Shown here piece by piece: positions 18,298 to 27,927 of a stretch of DNA of 64,000 nt. The stretch comes from Neohoeflea coraliihabitans (GTDB lineage Bacteria; Pseudomonadota; Alphaproteobacteria; Rhizobiales; Rhizobiaceae). Numbering within the stretch: the first letter of the stretch is position 1; each line of letters opens with the position of its first letter. The notes beneath the pieces were generated by a model that searched no databases, was not told the origin of the DNA, and saw nothing but the letters and a program-made list of their open reading frames with translations. The position numbers were made by a program, and so were the translations under genes. The stretch lies in the NCBI RefSeq assembly GCF_019334345.1, contig NZ_JAHWQX010000003.1:62001-126000 (forward strand), written 5' to 3'.

Positions 18298-18777
18298 TTA
18301 TTCCTCCAGACTGTCTTCCGCTTTCTGGTCGACCAGGTCACGTTCGGCCGCCTTGCGCTCGCGGAAGGCCTTGGCATGGGCACCGTCCCGGTCCTCGTCG
18401 ACGACCTCCTTGGCCTTCGGGAAGATGTCCTGTTCCTCTTCCTCCATATGGTGCTCATACTGCTCCTTGAGCGTTCTGAACCGGGTCAGCCAACCGGAAC
18501 TGGACGGATCCATCCCGTTGAGCTCTTCCATGATGTCGTCCATCTCCTTGTGCTCGGAGACCGAATGGCGCGCATCGTCCTGACCGTCCGGCTGTTCCAT
18601 CAGCTTGGCGTAGAAGGTTTCTTCCTCGGCGGCGGCGTGCGACTTCACATCGTAGTAGAACTGCTGCCAGAGCTCGCGGCGCTCATCGCTGCCGCCCTCG
18701 GTGGCGTTCAGCTTTTCAAGCAGATCGCGATGATCCTCATGGTCCGATTTGATGGCTTCATAGATTGTCGTGGTCAT
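18298..18777 (-). CDS. Hemerythrin-domain protein
   Basis: 159 residues from the ATG at 18777 ([16 protein letters not shown]); an extension to 18999 is open but lacks family character. A four-helix bundle with the His/Glu pattern of HHE hemerythrins: His16, His47 with Glu51, His76, and His109/His110 with Glu114. Such proteins bind a di-iron centre and are used for oxygen or NO handling or iron storage; which applies here is open. The C-terminal third is rich in charged residues. It abuts the exporter gene tail to tail with no gap and is divergent from psd. Confidence 0.85.
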   Translation of the reverse strand: MTTTIYEAIKSDHEDHRDLLEKLNATEGGSDERRELWQQFYYDVKSHAAAEEETFYAKLMEQPDGQDDARHSVSEHKEMDDIMEELNGMDPSSSGWLTRFRTLKEQYEHHMEEEEQDIFPKAKEVVDEDRDGAHAKAFRERKAAERDLVDQKAEDSLEE

Positions 18778-18914
18778 GGCTCGCGTTCTCCTTTGGCGCC
18801 GGTTCGGTCGGAAACCAACGCCGACCGCATGCATTTGGTTGCCTGCAAAAAGCACATGCGGCACGTTGCATGCCCGGCGGCGGTGGCATATCTGGAGGGA
18901 AAGCGGAGTATTCC

Positions 18915-19613
18915 ATGAGCCTGATCGACACCATTCGCAAGACGCTCGTCCCGATCCACAAGGAAGGCCGAAAATTCGTCGCCATCTTCGCGGTGGCAAG
19001 TGCGCTGCTCGGCCTGATCTGGGAGCCGCTGTTTTGGATCGGCATGATCCTGACGGCCTGGTGCGCCTTCTTCTTCCGCGATCCGGAGCGGTTCACGCCA
19101 CTGGACGAGGATTGGGTGATCGCGCCGGCGGATGGTCGTGTGTCGGCCGTAACGCGGCTGGTGCCACCGGCTGAGCTGGAACTGGGCGAAGGTGAGCGGC
19201 TGCGCATCTCGATCTTCATGAATGTCTTCAATGGCCACATCAACCGCGCGCCCGTGGCGGGGCGCATTGCGCGCATCCTCTACCGCGAAGGCAAGTTTCT
19301 CAACGCGGATCTGGACAAGGCGAGTGAGCAGAATGAGCGCAACAGTCTGGTCATCGAGTCCGCGCATGGTGAAATCGCCGTGGTGCAGGTGGCCGGGCTG
19401 GTGGCAAGGCGCATCCTGTGTTTCAGCAAGCCGCTCGATGTGCTGAAAGCCGGCGAACGCTTCGGTCTGATCCGTTTCGGCTCGCGCCTTGATGTGTATC
19501 TGCCGCTCGAGGCGCAGGCGCGGGTGGCGCCCGGCCAGGCGGCGGTGGGCGGTGAGACGGTGATCGCCGAGTTCAATTCCGCGAAGGGGCCGGTTACGAC
19601 CCGGCGCGCCTGA
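18915..19613 (+). CDS. psd: Phosphatidylserine decarboxylase proenzyme
   Basis: A 232-residue short-form (about 230 aa) enzyme making phosphatidylethanolamine from phosphatidylserine. The self-cleavage site is Gly189-Ser190 in [11 protein letters not shown], where Ser becomes the pyruvoyl group, and the conserved [13 protein letters not shown] block is present. Two hydrophobic segments near residues 22-54 hold it to the inner membrane. Start chosen at 18915 ([11 protein letters not shown]) after a GGAG-like SD. Two nt separate it from pssA, so the two steps of PE synthesis are encoded as one operon. Confidence 0.96.
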   Translation: MSLIDTIRKTLVPIHKEGRKFVAIFAVASALLGLIWEPLFWIGMILTAWCAFFFRDPERFTPLDEDWVIAPADGRVSAVTRLVPPAELELGEGERLRISIFMNVFNGHINRAPVAGRIARILYREGKFLNADLDKASEQNERNSLVIESAHGEIAVVQVAGLVARRILCFSKPLDVLKAGERFGLIRFGSRLDVYLPLEAQARVAPGQAAVGGETVIAEFNSAKGPVTTRRA

Positions 19614-19615
19614 TC

Positions 19616-20545
19616 ATGGCGGTGTTTCCACCGTTTGATCCCCACGGCCGCGAGGAGAGCAGCGGGCGCGGGCCGAAGCTCAGCCAGATACCGCTGCGCA
19701 TGCTGGTGCCGAATTTCATCACGGTGCTGGCGATATGCGCCGGGATGACTGGCATTCGGCTGGCGTTCGAGAACCGCTTCGAACTGGCGGTGATGATGGT
19801 GCTGATCGCTGCCTTTCTCGACGGCATCGACGGCCGCGTGGCGCGGCTCCTGAAGGCGCAGTCGAAGTTCGGCGTGCAGATGGATTCTCTGGCTGACATC
19901 ATCAATTTCGGGGTCGCGCCGCCGCTGGTCCTCTATGTGTTCCTGCTTGACCAGGCCCGCTCTCTCGGCTGGATCGCGGCGCTTGTCTATGCCATCGCCG
20001 CGGCGTTGCGGCTGGCGCGGTTCAATGTTGCGGCGGACAATCCCGCAACCGAGCCCTGGCAGTCGAAATTCTTTGTCGGTGTTCCGGCGCCGGCGGGGGC
20101 GTTGCTGGTGCTCTTGCCGATCTATCTCGGTTTTCTCGGTGTGGCGCCGAGCCAGCCGATGGCGCTGATTGCCTCGCTGTACACGATGCTCATCGGTTTT
20201 CTCCTGATCAGCCGGCTGCCGGTCTTTTCCGGCAAGGGACTGGGCTTCCGGGTGCGCCGTGATCTGGCGACGCCGATTATCCTGCTGGCCATGGTCTATG
20301 TGGCGCTTCTGATGAGCTTTACCTGGGAGACGCTGACCCTGTCGGCGGTCGCCTATCTGATCAGCCTGCCGATCGGCAGCCGCTACTGGGCGCGCAATTA
20401 CGGTCCGAAAGCGCGGGAAAAATCCAAAGCCGAGGTTTTGTCCGACGGCGGTGCCGACGGGGCAGGGTCATCCGGCCCGGAGGCGGGAAAACCGGGCATG
20501 GATGACGAGCCCGATGCGCCTGATGACAAAGACGCGCAGCGCTGA
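19616..20545 (+). CDS. pssA: Phosphatidylserine synthase
   Basis: A 309-residue membrane enzyme that joins CDP-diacylglycerol and L-serine. The CDP-alcohol phosphotransferase motif D-G-x2-A-R-x8-G-x3-D-x3-D is exact at residues 72-94. About eight hydrophobic segments follow, and the hydrophilic C-terminal tail (about 45 residues, ending DDEPDAPDDKDAQR) is unusually acidic. It makes the substrate for psd just upstream, so the pair supplies phosphatidylethanolamine. Confidence 0.95.
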   Translation: MAVFPPFDPHGREESSGRGPKLSQIPLRMLVPNFITVLAICAGMTGIRLAFENRFELAVMMVLIAAFLDGIDGRVARLLKAQSKFGVQMDSLADIINFGVAPPLVLYVFLLDQARSLGWIAALVYAIAAALRLARFNVAADNPATEPWQSKFFVGVPAPAGALLVLLPIYLGFLGVAPSQPMALIASLYTMLIGFLLISRLPVFSGKGLGFRVRRDLATPIILLAMVYVALLMSFTWETLTLSAVAYLISLPIGSRYWARNYGPKAREKSKAEVLSDGGADGAGSSGPEAGKPGMDDEPDAPDDKDAQR

Positions 20546-20571
20546 ACTGCCCTTCATACGCAATCAGAAGA

Positions 20572-20593
20572 GCAAGCGATTGGAATCACTTGC
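20572..20593. terminator. Palindrome between convergent pssA and SDR genes
   Basis: GCAAGCGATT-GG-AATCACTTGC is a 22-bp inverted repeat with one mismatch, 26 nt after the pssA stop in the 108-bp convergent gap. The + strand continues into a short T-rich stretch (ggttttgc). It may act as a two-way terminator, but the T tract is weak. Confidence 0.4.
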
Positions 20594-20653
20594 AGGGTTT
20601 TGCTGTCAAACTGATTCCGGATGCGGGTGGACTGGCGGCGCCCGGCCGCAGCG

Positions 20654-21397
20654 TCAGACGGGCTCGCGGTAGCTGAAAAAGCGGTTGTCGCGAACGCGGA
20701 ACAGCTTGCCGCTCTCATCGGTCTCGGGCAGGCAGAGCGGGATCAGCTTGGCAGCGACATCGGCCGGGTTGGGCAGGGTGCTGGCATCCTCGCCGGGATA
20801 GGCGCGCGCCCGGATCGCCGTGCGCGTGGCGCCGGGATCGACAGCATTGACCCGCAGGGCGGTTTTTTCGCTCTCCTCGGCCCAGACGCGGACCAGCGTC
20901 TCGAGTGCGGCCTTGGTGGCGGCATAGGGGCCCCAGAACGCCCGCGCCGTGTGGGCGACCGCCGAGGTCAGCACCAAAGCGCGGCCGGCGTCGGCTTTCA
21001 GCAGCAACGGTTCGACCGAACGGATCAGCCGCCAGGTGGCGGTCAGATTGGTGTCGATCACCTTGTTGAACACTTTGGCCTCGACATGCCCGATGGGCGA
21101 AATGGTGCCGAGTATCCCGGCATTGGCGACGAGAATGTCGAGCTTGCCCCAGCGTTCGTTGATGGCACCGCCCAGCCTGTCAACGGCGGGCATGTCGGTC
21201 AGATCCATCGGCACCAGTGTGGCGCCTTCGCCGCCGGTCGCCGACTTGATCGCATCATCGAGCTCTTCCAGCCCGCCGATCGTGCGCGCCACGGCGATGA
21301 TATGGGCTCCTTCACGGGCGAGGGCCAGCGCCGTCGCATAGCCGATGCCGCGCGAAGCGCCGGTGACCAGCGCCAGTCGTCCGTCAAGTTTGCCCAT
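20654..21397 (-). CDS. SDR-family oxidoreductase
   Basis: A 247-residue short-chain dehydrogenase/reductase. The cofactor motif TGASRGIG is at 12-19, the NAG motif follows beta-4 (LVANAGILG), and the active site Ser (LTSAVAH) and Tyr-x3-Lys (YAATK) are present. Arg17 near the glycine motif and the ARTIGG region are compatible with NADP(H). The substrate is unknown. The gene begins 5 nt after purF ends and is probably read from the same leftward transcript, an order I recall in rhizobia. Confidence 0.88.
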   Translation of the reverse strand: MGKLDGRLALVTGASRGIGYATALALAREGAHIIAVARTIGGLEELDDAIKSATGGEGATLVPMDLTDMPAVDRLGGAINERWGKLDILVANAGILGTISPIGHVEAKVFNKVIDTNLTATWRLIRSVEPLLLKADAGRALVLTSAVAHTARAFWGPYAATKAALETLVRVWAEESEKTALRVNAVDPGATRTAIRARAYPGEDASTLPNPADVAAKLIPLCLPETDESGKLFRVRDNRFFSYREPV

Positions 21398-21402
21398 GAG
21401 AT

Positions 21403-22872
21403 CTATCCGTTGTTGGCCAGCAGTGACAGGCTGCGTACATTGTCCTTGTTGTCACCCTGGTCGGTGAGGACGGTGGGGTAGTCGCCGGTGAAGCAGGCAT
21501 CGCAGAATTGCGGGCTGTCATTGTTGCGTCCCGGCTCGCGCACGGCGCGGTACAGGCCGTCGATCGACAGAAAGCCGAGACTGTCGACACGGATGAACTC
21601 GGCCATTTCGGCGATGCTCATGCGCGAGGCGAGCAGCTTGGATTTTTCCGGTGTGTCGACGCCGTAGAAACACGAGGCCATGGTCGGCGGCGAGGCGATG
21701 CGCATATGCACTTCACGGGCGCCGGCCTCGCGCACCATCTGCACGATCTTCTGCGAAGTGGTGCCGCGCACGATCGAATCGTCGACCAGCACGACGCGCT
21801 TGCCTTCGATCATGCGCCGATTTGCATTGTGTTTGAGCTTGACGCCCATATGGCGGATCGATGCGGTCGGCTGGATGAAGGTGCGACCGACATAATGGTT
21901 GCGGATGATGCCGAGCTCGAAGGGAATGTCGGCCCCTTGCGCGAATCCGATGGCCGCCGGAGTGCCGGAATCGGGCACCGGGATGACGACATCGGCCTCG
22001 ACCGGGCTTTCAAGCGCCAGTTCCTCACCGATGCGCTTGCGCACCTCGTAGACATTGCGGCCCTCGACGATCGAATCGGGTCGGGCGAAATAGACATATT
22101 CGAAGATGCAGAAGCGCGGCGACGGCTGCTCGAAGGGAAAATGGCTCTCGATGCCGCCTTCGGTGATGACGACGACCTCGCCCGGCTTGATCTCGCGCAC
22201 GAAGCGGGCCCCGATGATATCGAGGGCGCAGGATTCCGAGGCGAGAATATAGGCGCCGTCGAGGTCTCCCAGGCAGAGCGGCCGGATGCCGAGCGGATCG
22301 CGCGCGCCGATCATCTTCTTCTGGGACAGGCCGACCAGCGAATAGGCGCCTTCGATCTGGGTGATGGCATCGATGAAGCGCTCGGTGATGCGCTGTTTTT
22401 CGCTGAAGGCGATCAGATGAAGGATCGTCTCGGTATCGGAGGTCGAGGAAAAGATGGCACCGCGCTTTTGCAGTTCGCGCTGCTTGGTCAGAGCATTGGT
22501 GATGTTGCCGTTGTGAGCGATGGCAAAGCCGCCGCCGGCCAATTCGGCAAAGAAGGGCTGGACATTGCGCAGACCCTCGCCGCCGGCGGTCGAATAGCGC
22601 GTATGGCCGATGGCCCGGTCGCCAGGAATGCGGTCGAGGACCGAACGCTTGGTGAAGGTGTCGCCAATCAGGCCGATATGTCTTTCCACCGAGAACTGCG
22701 TGCCGTCATAGGCGACGATGCCGGCTGCCTCCTGGCCGCGATGCTGCAGGGCATGCAGACCGAGGGTGACGACCGCTGCGGCATCGTCGCGGCCGAGAAT
22801 GCCGAAGACACCGCATTCGTCGTGAAAACAGTCCGCCTCATGGCCTTCGGCAGTTGCGACCTGGTCATTCAT
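21403..22872 (-). CDS. purF: Amidophosphoribosyltransferase
   Basis: 489 residues. It catalyses the first committed step of purine synthesis, PRPP plus glutamine to phosphoribosylamine. Cys20 (DECGVFGI) is the N-terminal nucleophile after removal of a 19-residue propeptide, as in the B. subtilis-type enzymes; the glutaminase half has HALQHRGQEAAG. The PRPP loop VVLVDDSIVRGTTS is in the C-terminal half. The N-terminal cluster is Cys-containing and Fe-S ligation is possible but not tested here. cvpA lies upstream, as in many proteobacteria. Confidence 0.97.
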   Translation of the reverse strand: MNDQVATAEGHEADCFHDECGVFGILGRDDAAAVVTLGLHALQHRGQEAAGIVAYDGTQFSVERHIGLIGDTFTKRSVLDRIPGDRAIGHTRYSTAGGEGLRNVQPFFAELAGGGFAIAHNGNITNALTKQRELQKRGAIFSSTSDTETILHLIAFSEKQRITERFIDAITQIEGAYSLVGLSQKKMIGARDPLGIRPLCLGDLDGAYILASESCALDIIGARFVREIKPGEVVVITEGGIESHFPFEQPSPRFCIFEYVYFARPDSIVEGRNVYEVRKRIGEELALESPVEADVVIPVPDSGTPAAIGFAQGADIPFELGIIRNHYVGRTFIQPTASIRHMGVKLKHNANRRMIEGKRVVLVDDSIVRGTTSQKIVQMVREAGAREVHMRIASPPTMASCFYGVDTPEKSKLLASRMSIAEMAEFIRVDSLGFLSIDGLYRAVREPGRNNDSPQFCDACFTGDYPTVLTDQGDNKDNVRSLSLLANNG

Positions 22873-23025
22873 TGTGCAGATCCTTCAAAACGCCGATCAA
22901 CTCCCGATCGGGAGGCTGATGGTGTAAATGCATGCCTTAAAGCATGGTGCGACATCGACTTCAGTGCCGTTCGGCTTTGCCAGAGGTGATCACTGCCACC
23001 GTGCTTGGATGCGGCTGCACCGCCT

Positions 23026-23095
23026 CTCAGTCACCCGTTCTCAGTCACCCGCTCCCAGTCACCCGCTCCCAGTCACGCGCTCTCAGTCACCGGCT
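23026..23095 (-). repeat. 14-bp tandem repeat at the 3' end of cvpA
   Basis: Five 14-bp units, one each at 23026, 23040, 23054, 23068 and 23082, with consensus (plus strand) CYCAGTCACCCGCT; copies differ at one to three positions. The last unit overlaps the final codons and stop of cvpA (GGT GAC TGA on the minus strand), so the array looks like copies of the gene's own end extended into the cvpA-purF gap. Confidence 0.85.
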
Positions 23096-23634
23096 GCCGG
23101 GGCCTCTTCTGCGCTGCCGCCAATGCCTTTCAGCCGGTTGAGGATAGCAGCATCGGCATCCTCGGGCAGCAGTTGCACCAGGCGGGCGCCAAGCGAATCG
23201 AGCATCGGCTTGGACTTGGCGTCGGCCACCCAGTCCGGCTGCCGCGGGGTTGCCACCAGCCAGTTGAGAAACAGCATGGCGACGACCAGCAGGAGAATGC
23301 CGCGCGCCGCACCGAAGACAAATCCGAGTGTGCGGTCGAGCGCGCCGACGCGGCTGTCGATGATGAAGTCGGCAACGCGCATTGTCAGGTAGGATACGAC
23401 AATCAGGGTAATAAGGAAAACGATGCCGGCGGCGGCAGCCATGGCGAGCTTTTCCGAACTGATATAGCCCGACAGGAGCGGGGTCAGAAGCGGGTAGAGG
23501 AAATAGGCCGCTGCGGCGGCGGCCACCCAGGACGCGACGGCGAGGACTTCGCGGGAGAAACCGCGCACCATTGCCAGAACGGCCGAGAACAACGTTACGG
23601 CCAGCACGATGCCGTCAAGGAGCGTAATGGGCAT
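23083..23634 (-). CDS. cvpA: CvpA-family membrane protein
   Basis: A 183-residue inner-membrane protein with four hydrophobic segments and a start typical of CvpA (MPITLLDGIVLAVTLFSAVLAMVRGFSREV in pattern: membrane helix, then the RGFSRE loop). E. coli CvpA is needed for colicin V export and for envelope stress resistance; here it stands before purF, as is common. The C-terminal 50 residues are soluble and end PAAGD, encoded by the last unit of a 14-bp tandem repeat. Confidence 0.88.
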   Translation of the reverse strand: MPITLLDGIVLAVTLFSAVLAMVRGFSREVLAVASWVAAAAAAYFLYPLLTPLLSGYISSEKLAMAAAAGIVFLITLIVVSYLTMRVADFIIDSRVGALDRTLGFVFGAARGILLLVVAMLFLNWLVATPRQPDWVADAKSKPMLDSLGARLVQLLPEDADAAILNRLKGIGGSAEEAPAAGD

Positions 23635-23696
23635 GGATCAGACTCTCGTTCCCCGTGCGGACCTGTCGGAACTCATCCGATCCCAAGGCCGCCAAA

Positions 23697-25109
23697 TCAA
23701 TCTTCGTCGCTCGCGCTGCCAGAAAGCCGTCCTGCATTGCCCCCAGCAATGCGTGCGACCAGTTCCGGCAGCGTGTCCACGTCTGTCCAGTCCGCGCCAC
23801 GGCCGGAGGGCAGATCCGCGGACCCGGCGGGCAGGACGGCTTTGGGAAATCCGAGCTTCTCGGACTCCTTCAGACGCAATCCAGTCTGCGCAACCGGCCG
23901 GACAGCGCCCGACAAGCTGACTTCGCCGAAATAGACGCAATCGGCGGGAAGGGCAAGTCCGGCCAGTGAGGAAACCAGTGCGGCGGCAATCGCCATGTCG
24001 GCCGCCGGCTCGGCAATGCGGTAGCCGCCGGCGATGTTGAGATAGACATCGTGGCTGCCAAGCCGTACGCCGCAATGGGCTTCGAGCACCGCGAGGATCA
24101 TCGCAAGGCGCGAGGAATCCCAGCCGACAACGGCGCGGCGGGGGGTGCCGAGGGAGGAGGGCGCGACCAGCGCCTGGACCTCGACGAGCACTGGCCGGGT
24201 GCCTTCGATGCCGGCAAATACCGCAGCCCCCGGCGCCTTGTCATTGCGCTCGCCAAGAAACAGCTCGGAGGGGTTGGCGACCTCGCGCAATCCCTTGTCG
24301 GACATTTCAAAGACGCCGATCTCGTCTGTCGGCCCGAACCGGTTCTTGACGGTGCGCAGGATGCGGTAATGATGACCACGATCGCCCTCGAAATAGAGAA
24401 CGGCGTCGACCATGTGTTCGACGACGCGCGGGCCGGCGATCTGTCCATCCTTGGTGACATGGCCGACAAGCACCATGGCGGCACCGGTCTGCTTGGCGAA
24501 GCGGATCATCGCGTGGACGCCGGTGCGCACCTGCGTGACCGTGCCGGGGGCCGAGCCGGCGACGTCGCTCCACAGGGTCTGGATGGAGTCGACGATGACG
24601 AAATCCGGGCGCTTGCCGTCGGTGAGCGTTGCCAGGATATCCTCGACATTGGTCTCGGCGGCCAAGAGCACATCGGTATCGGCAGCGCCAAGACGCTGGG
24701 CGCGTAGACGCACCTGCGCCGTCGCCTCCTCGCCCGAGACATAGATGACCCGTTGTCCCTTGCGCGCCAGGGCGGCGGCAGCCTGCATCAACAAGGTCGA
24801 CTTGCCGATCCCGGGATCGCCGCCGACGAGAACGGCCGAGCCGCGGACGAAACCGCCACCGGTGGCGCGGTCAAGTTCGGCGATGCCGGTCGGCACGCGC
24901 GGCGCCTCCTCGATTTCACCGGACAGGGTGGCAAGCGTCACCGGGCGGCCCTTGCGCGCCGAGGCGGCACCTGGCTGGCCGCCGATGCCGCCGGAGGGAT
25001 CCTCCTCGACAATGGTGTTCCAGGCGCCGCAGGAATCGCAGCGCCCGGCCCAGCGGGGGTGGGTGGTGCCACAGCTCTGACAGACAAACTGGGTGCGGGA
25101 TTTTGCCAT
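23697..25109 (-). CDS. radA: DNA repair protein RadA
   Basis: 470 residues from the ATG at 25109 (MAKSRTQFVCQSC); an in-frame extension to 25280 is rejected as the zinc finger normally starts the protein. C4 zinc finger Cys10/13/24/27, RecA-like ATPase with Walker A GDPGIGKST at 97-105, the RadA hallmark KNRFG at 255-259, and a Lon-like C-terminal domain. It helps branch migration in recombination intermediates. It lies between alr and cvpA in the leftward housekeeping run. Confidence 0.96.
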   Translation of the reverse strand: MAKSRTQFVCQSCGTTHPRWAGRCDSCGAWNTIVEEDPSGGIGGQPGAASARKGRPVTLATLSGEIEEAPRVPTGIAELDRATGGGFVRGSAVLVGGDPGIGKSTLLMQAAAALARKGQRVIYVSGEEATAQVRLRAQRLGAADTDVLLAAETNVEDILATLTDGKRPDFVIVDSIQTLWSDVAGSAPGTVTQVRTGVHAMIRFAKQTGAAMVLVGHVTKDGQIAGPRVVEHMVDAVLYFEGDRGHHYRILRTVKNRFGPTDEIGVFEMSDKGLREVANPSELFLGERNDKAPGAAVFAGIEGTRPVLVEVQALVAPSSLGTPRRAVVGWDSSRLAMILAVLEAHCGVRLGSHDVYLNIAGGYRIAEPAADMAIAAALVSSLAGLALPADCVYFGEVSLSGAVRPVAQTGLRLKESEKLGFPKAVLPAGSADLPSGRGADWTDVDTLPELVARIAGGNAGRLSGSASDED

Positions 25110-25182
25110 CAGCGGGGCCCCTCTGCGCGGCGCCGGCGCTTCGGCACCGCCATTGCGGTGCGACCTGTTTCTCGCATGAGCA

Positions 25183-26325
25183 TCATGAGCCACCTTCCTT
25201 GTAGCGTATGTCGGCGCGGGGGCGGGGGCAGGCGAGAATTTCGTAGCCGATGGTGCCGGCGGCGCGCGCCACGTCGTCAACGGCGACCGTCGGCCCGAAC
25301 AGTTCGATCCAGTCGCCGGCCGCCGCCAGATCTTCGGGCAGATCGGTGATGTCGAAGATGACGAGATCCATGGTCACACGGCCGACCAGCGGCACCAGGT
25401 GACCCTTGAAGGCGCCGAACGCGCCGCTCGTTCCGCTGTCTCGCAGGGGAACCCCGGAGCCCGAGGCGGCGCGCGGAAAGCCATCGGCATAGCCGGCACC
25501 GCAAACCGCAAGACGGGTGGTGCGCTGCAGGCGCGCGGTCGCCCCGTAGCTGACGCATTCTCCGGCCGGGACGTGGCGGATCATCAGGATGCGCGCCTCG
25601 AAGGTCATGACCGGTCGCATCGGGTTCGGCTCGCCGTCGACCGCTTCGCCGCCGTAAAGCGCAATGCCCGGCCGGGTGAGATCGAAATGGGCAGCGGAAC
25701 CGAGATGGATCCCAGCCGAGTTGCCCAGGCTGGCCGGCGCCTGCGGATACAGTTGGCGGACGGCGTCAAAACGGGCGATCTGCTCAGCGTTGAGCGGATG
25801 GCCCGGTGTGTCGGCACAGGAAAAGTGGCTCATTACCAGCGCCGGCGCAAATGCGTTTTGTGCCGCGATTTCCGCGGCTTCTTCGAAAGGGATGCCAAGT
25901 CGATTCATGCCGGTATCAATGTGCAGCGCCGCCGGTCTGTCGCGGCACGCCTGCTGCCAGACATGGATCTGCTGAGGTGAATTGAGAACGGGAACGAGCG
26001 CGGCATCCCTGAGCAGATCGAGAGCATCGGGAAATGCGCCGTTCAAGACGAAGATCTGGGCATCGGGCAGATGCGTGCGCAGCTTCTGCCCTTCATACGC
26101 ATCGGCGACAAAGAACGATCGGCATCCTTCCTTCCACAGGCGTTGCCCGGCCGGCGCCAGCCCCGTGCCATAGGCATCAGCCTTGACGGCGGCACCACAG
26201 GCGGCCTGGCCGGACAGCTTTTGCATGCTGCGCCAATTGGCGGCGAGGGCGTCAAGGTCGATCGTCAGCCGTGTGGTGGCCGCGCAGGAAGAAGCGCTGG
26301 CGTCAACGGGGGGCCGGTTGTTCAT
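25183..26325 (-). CDS. alr: Alanine racemase
   Basis: 380 residues. A PLP enzyme making D-alanine for peptidoglycan. The PLP lysine is Lys48 in AAVKADAYG, and the second catalytic base is the Tyr in GECVSYGATARL in the C-terminal beta domain. Fold order (TIM barrel then beta domain) and length are normal. It is 73 bp upstream of radA and 72 bp downstream of dnaB, all leftward. No second racemase is seen here, so this may be the biosynthetic copy. Confidence 0.95.
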   Translation of the reverse strand: MNNRPPVDASASSCAATTRLTIDLDALAANWRSMQKLSGQAACGAAVKADAYGTGLAPAGQRLWKEGCRSFFVADAYEGQKLRTHLPDAQIFVLNGAFPDALDLLRDAALVPVLNSPQQIHVWQQACRDRPAALHIDTGMNRLGIPFEEAAEIAAQNAFAPALVMSHFSCADTPGHPLNAEQIARFDAVRQLYPQAPASLGNSAGIHLGSAAHFDLTRPGIALYGGEAVDGEPNPMRPVMTFEARILMIRHVPAGECVSYGATARLQRTTRLAVCGAGYADGFPRAASGSGVPLRDSGTSGAFGAFKGHLVPLVGRVTMDLVIFDITDLPEDLAAAGDWIELFGPTVAVDDVARAAGTIGYEILACPRPRADIRYKEGGS

Positions 26326-26397
26326 GCAGCTTCCTCAAAGCGAGCCATGCCGGGAGCGCGCGGCTTCCGGCCGCCAGCGCGCCACCCGTTGCGACCA

Positions 26398-27927
26398 TCA
26401 GTCGTGCGCATACTGATTGTAGGACGAGTCGGCAAGATCGGAGAAGCGCGTGAACTCGGCCTGGAAGCCCAGCTGCACGGTGCCGGTCGGGCCGTGGCGC
26501 TGCTTGGCGATGATGACATCGGCGGTGCCGCGCACCTTGCTCATCTTTTCTTCCCAGGCCAGATATTCAGGCGTCTTGATATCGGCGGCAACCTCGTCGC
26601 TGGAGCGCCGCGGCTCGGCATTCTTGACGTAGTATTCCTCGCGGAAAACGAATACGACGACGTCGGCATCCTGCTCGATCGAACCGGATTCACGCAGGTC
26701 GGAGAGCTGCGGACGCTTGTCGTCGCGGCTTTCGACCTGACGCGAGAGCTGCGACAGGGCGATGATCGGCACGTTCAGTTCCTTGCCGAGTGCTTTCAGG
26801 CCGGTGGTGATCTCGGTGATTTCCTGCACCCGGTTCTCGCCGGCCTTCTTCGAGCCGGTCATCAGCTGAACATAGTCGATGACCAGCACATCGAGGCCGC
26901 GCTGGCGCTTCAGGCGGCGGGCACGGGCCGCGAGCTGCGCAATCGAGATGCCGCCGGTCTGGTCGATATACAGAGGGATCTTCTGCATCATCTGCGAGCA
27001 GCCGACGAGCTTTTCGAAGTCGGCTTCGGTGATGTCGCCGCGGCGGATCTTGGACGAGGGAATCTCCGTCTGCTCGGAGATGATGCGGGTGGCGAGCTGT
27101 TCGGAGGACATTTCCAGCGAATAGAAGCCGACGACGCCGCCGTTCTTCGCCTTCATCGACCCATCAGCCTGAACTTCCGGCTCGTAGGCGGCGGCGATAT
27201 TGAAGGCGATATTGGTGGCCAGCGAGGTCTTGCCCATGCCGGGGCGGCCGGCGAGGATGATCAGGTCGGAGTGCTGCAGGCCGCCCATGCGGGCATCAAG
27301 CGCCTGGATTCCGGTTGAAATGCCGGACAGGCCGCCATCGCGCTGATAGGCGGCGCCGGCCATCTCGATGGCCAGTGCCACCGCATCGTTGAAGCTTTGA
27401 AAACCGCCGTCATAACGGCCGGTCTCGGCGAGTTCGAAGAGGCGGCGCTCGGCATCCTCGATCTGGGTTTGCGGCGGCATGTCGAGCGGCGCGTCGAAGG
27501 CGATGTTGACCATGTCCTCGCCGATGCCGATCAGCGAGCGGCGCAGGGCCAGGTCATAGATGGCGCGGCCATAATCCTCGGCGTTGATGATGGTCACGGC
27601 TTCGGCGGCGAGGCGGGCGAGATATTGCGCCATGGTGAGATCGCCGATGCGGCCATCAGCGGGCAGGAAGGTCTTGATGGTCACCGGGTTGGCGGTCTTG
27701 CCCATGCGGATGATGTCACCGGCGACCTCGAAGATCTTGCGGTGCACCGGTTCCTGGAAATGCGTCGGCTTGAGGAAGTCCGAGACCCGGTAGAAGGCAT
27801 CATTGTTGACGAGCATGGCGCCGAGCAGAGCCTGCTCAGCCTCGATGTTGGCGGGCGCCTCGCGAAAATGCGGTGATTTCTCTCCGGTGGCGGGGAGAGA
27901 GTCGATTTTGCGGGCAGCGTCGGACAT
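26398..27927 (-). CDS. dnaB: Replicative DNA helicase
   Basis: 509 residues. Hexameric helicase that unwinds DNA at the replication fork. N-terminal domain (about 25-130, EAEQALLGAMLVNNDAF), linker, then a RecA-like domain with Walker A GRPGMGKTS at 227-235 and Walker B VLVIDYVQL; the FYSLEMSSEQL and ALSQLSRQVE motifs are intact. No intein is present. Length is normal. It is the first gene of the leftward block and diverges from gnd. Confidence 0.97.
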   Translation of the reverse strand: MSDAARKIDSLPATGEKSPHFREAPANIEAEQALLGAMLVNNDAFYRVSDFLKPTHFQEPVHRKIFEVAGDIIRMGKTANPVTIKTFLPADGRIGDLTMAQYLARLAAEAVTIINAEDYGRAIYDLALRRSLIGIGEDMVNIAFDAPLDMPPQTQIEDAERRLFELAETGRYDGGFQSFNDAVALAIEMAGAAYQRDGGLSGISTGIQALDARMGGLQHSDLIILAGRPGMGKTSLATNIAFNIAAAYEPEVQADGSMKAKNGGVVGFYSLEMSSEQLATRIISEQTEIPSSKIRRGDITEADFEKLVGCSQMMQKIPLYIDQTGGISIAQLAARARRLKRQRGLDVLVIDYVQLMTGSKKAGENRVQEITEITTGLKALGKELNVPIIALSQLSRQVESRDDKRPQLSDLRESGSIEQDADVVVFVFREEYYVKNAEPRRSSDEVAADIKTPEYLAWEEKMSKVRGTADVIIAKQRHGPTGTVQLGFQAEFTRFSDLADSSYNQYAHD

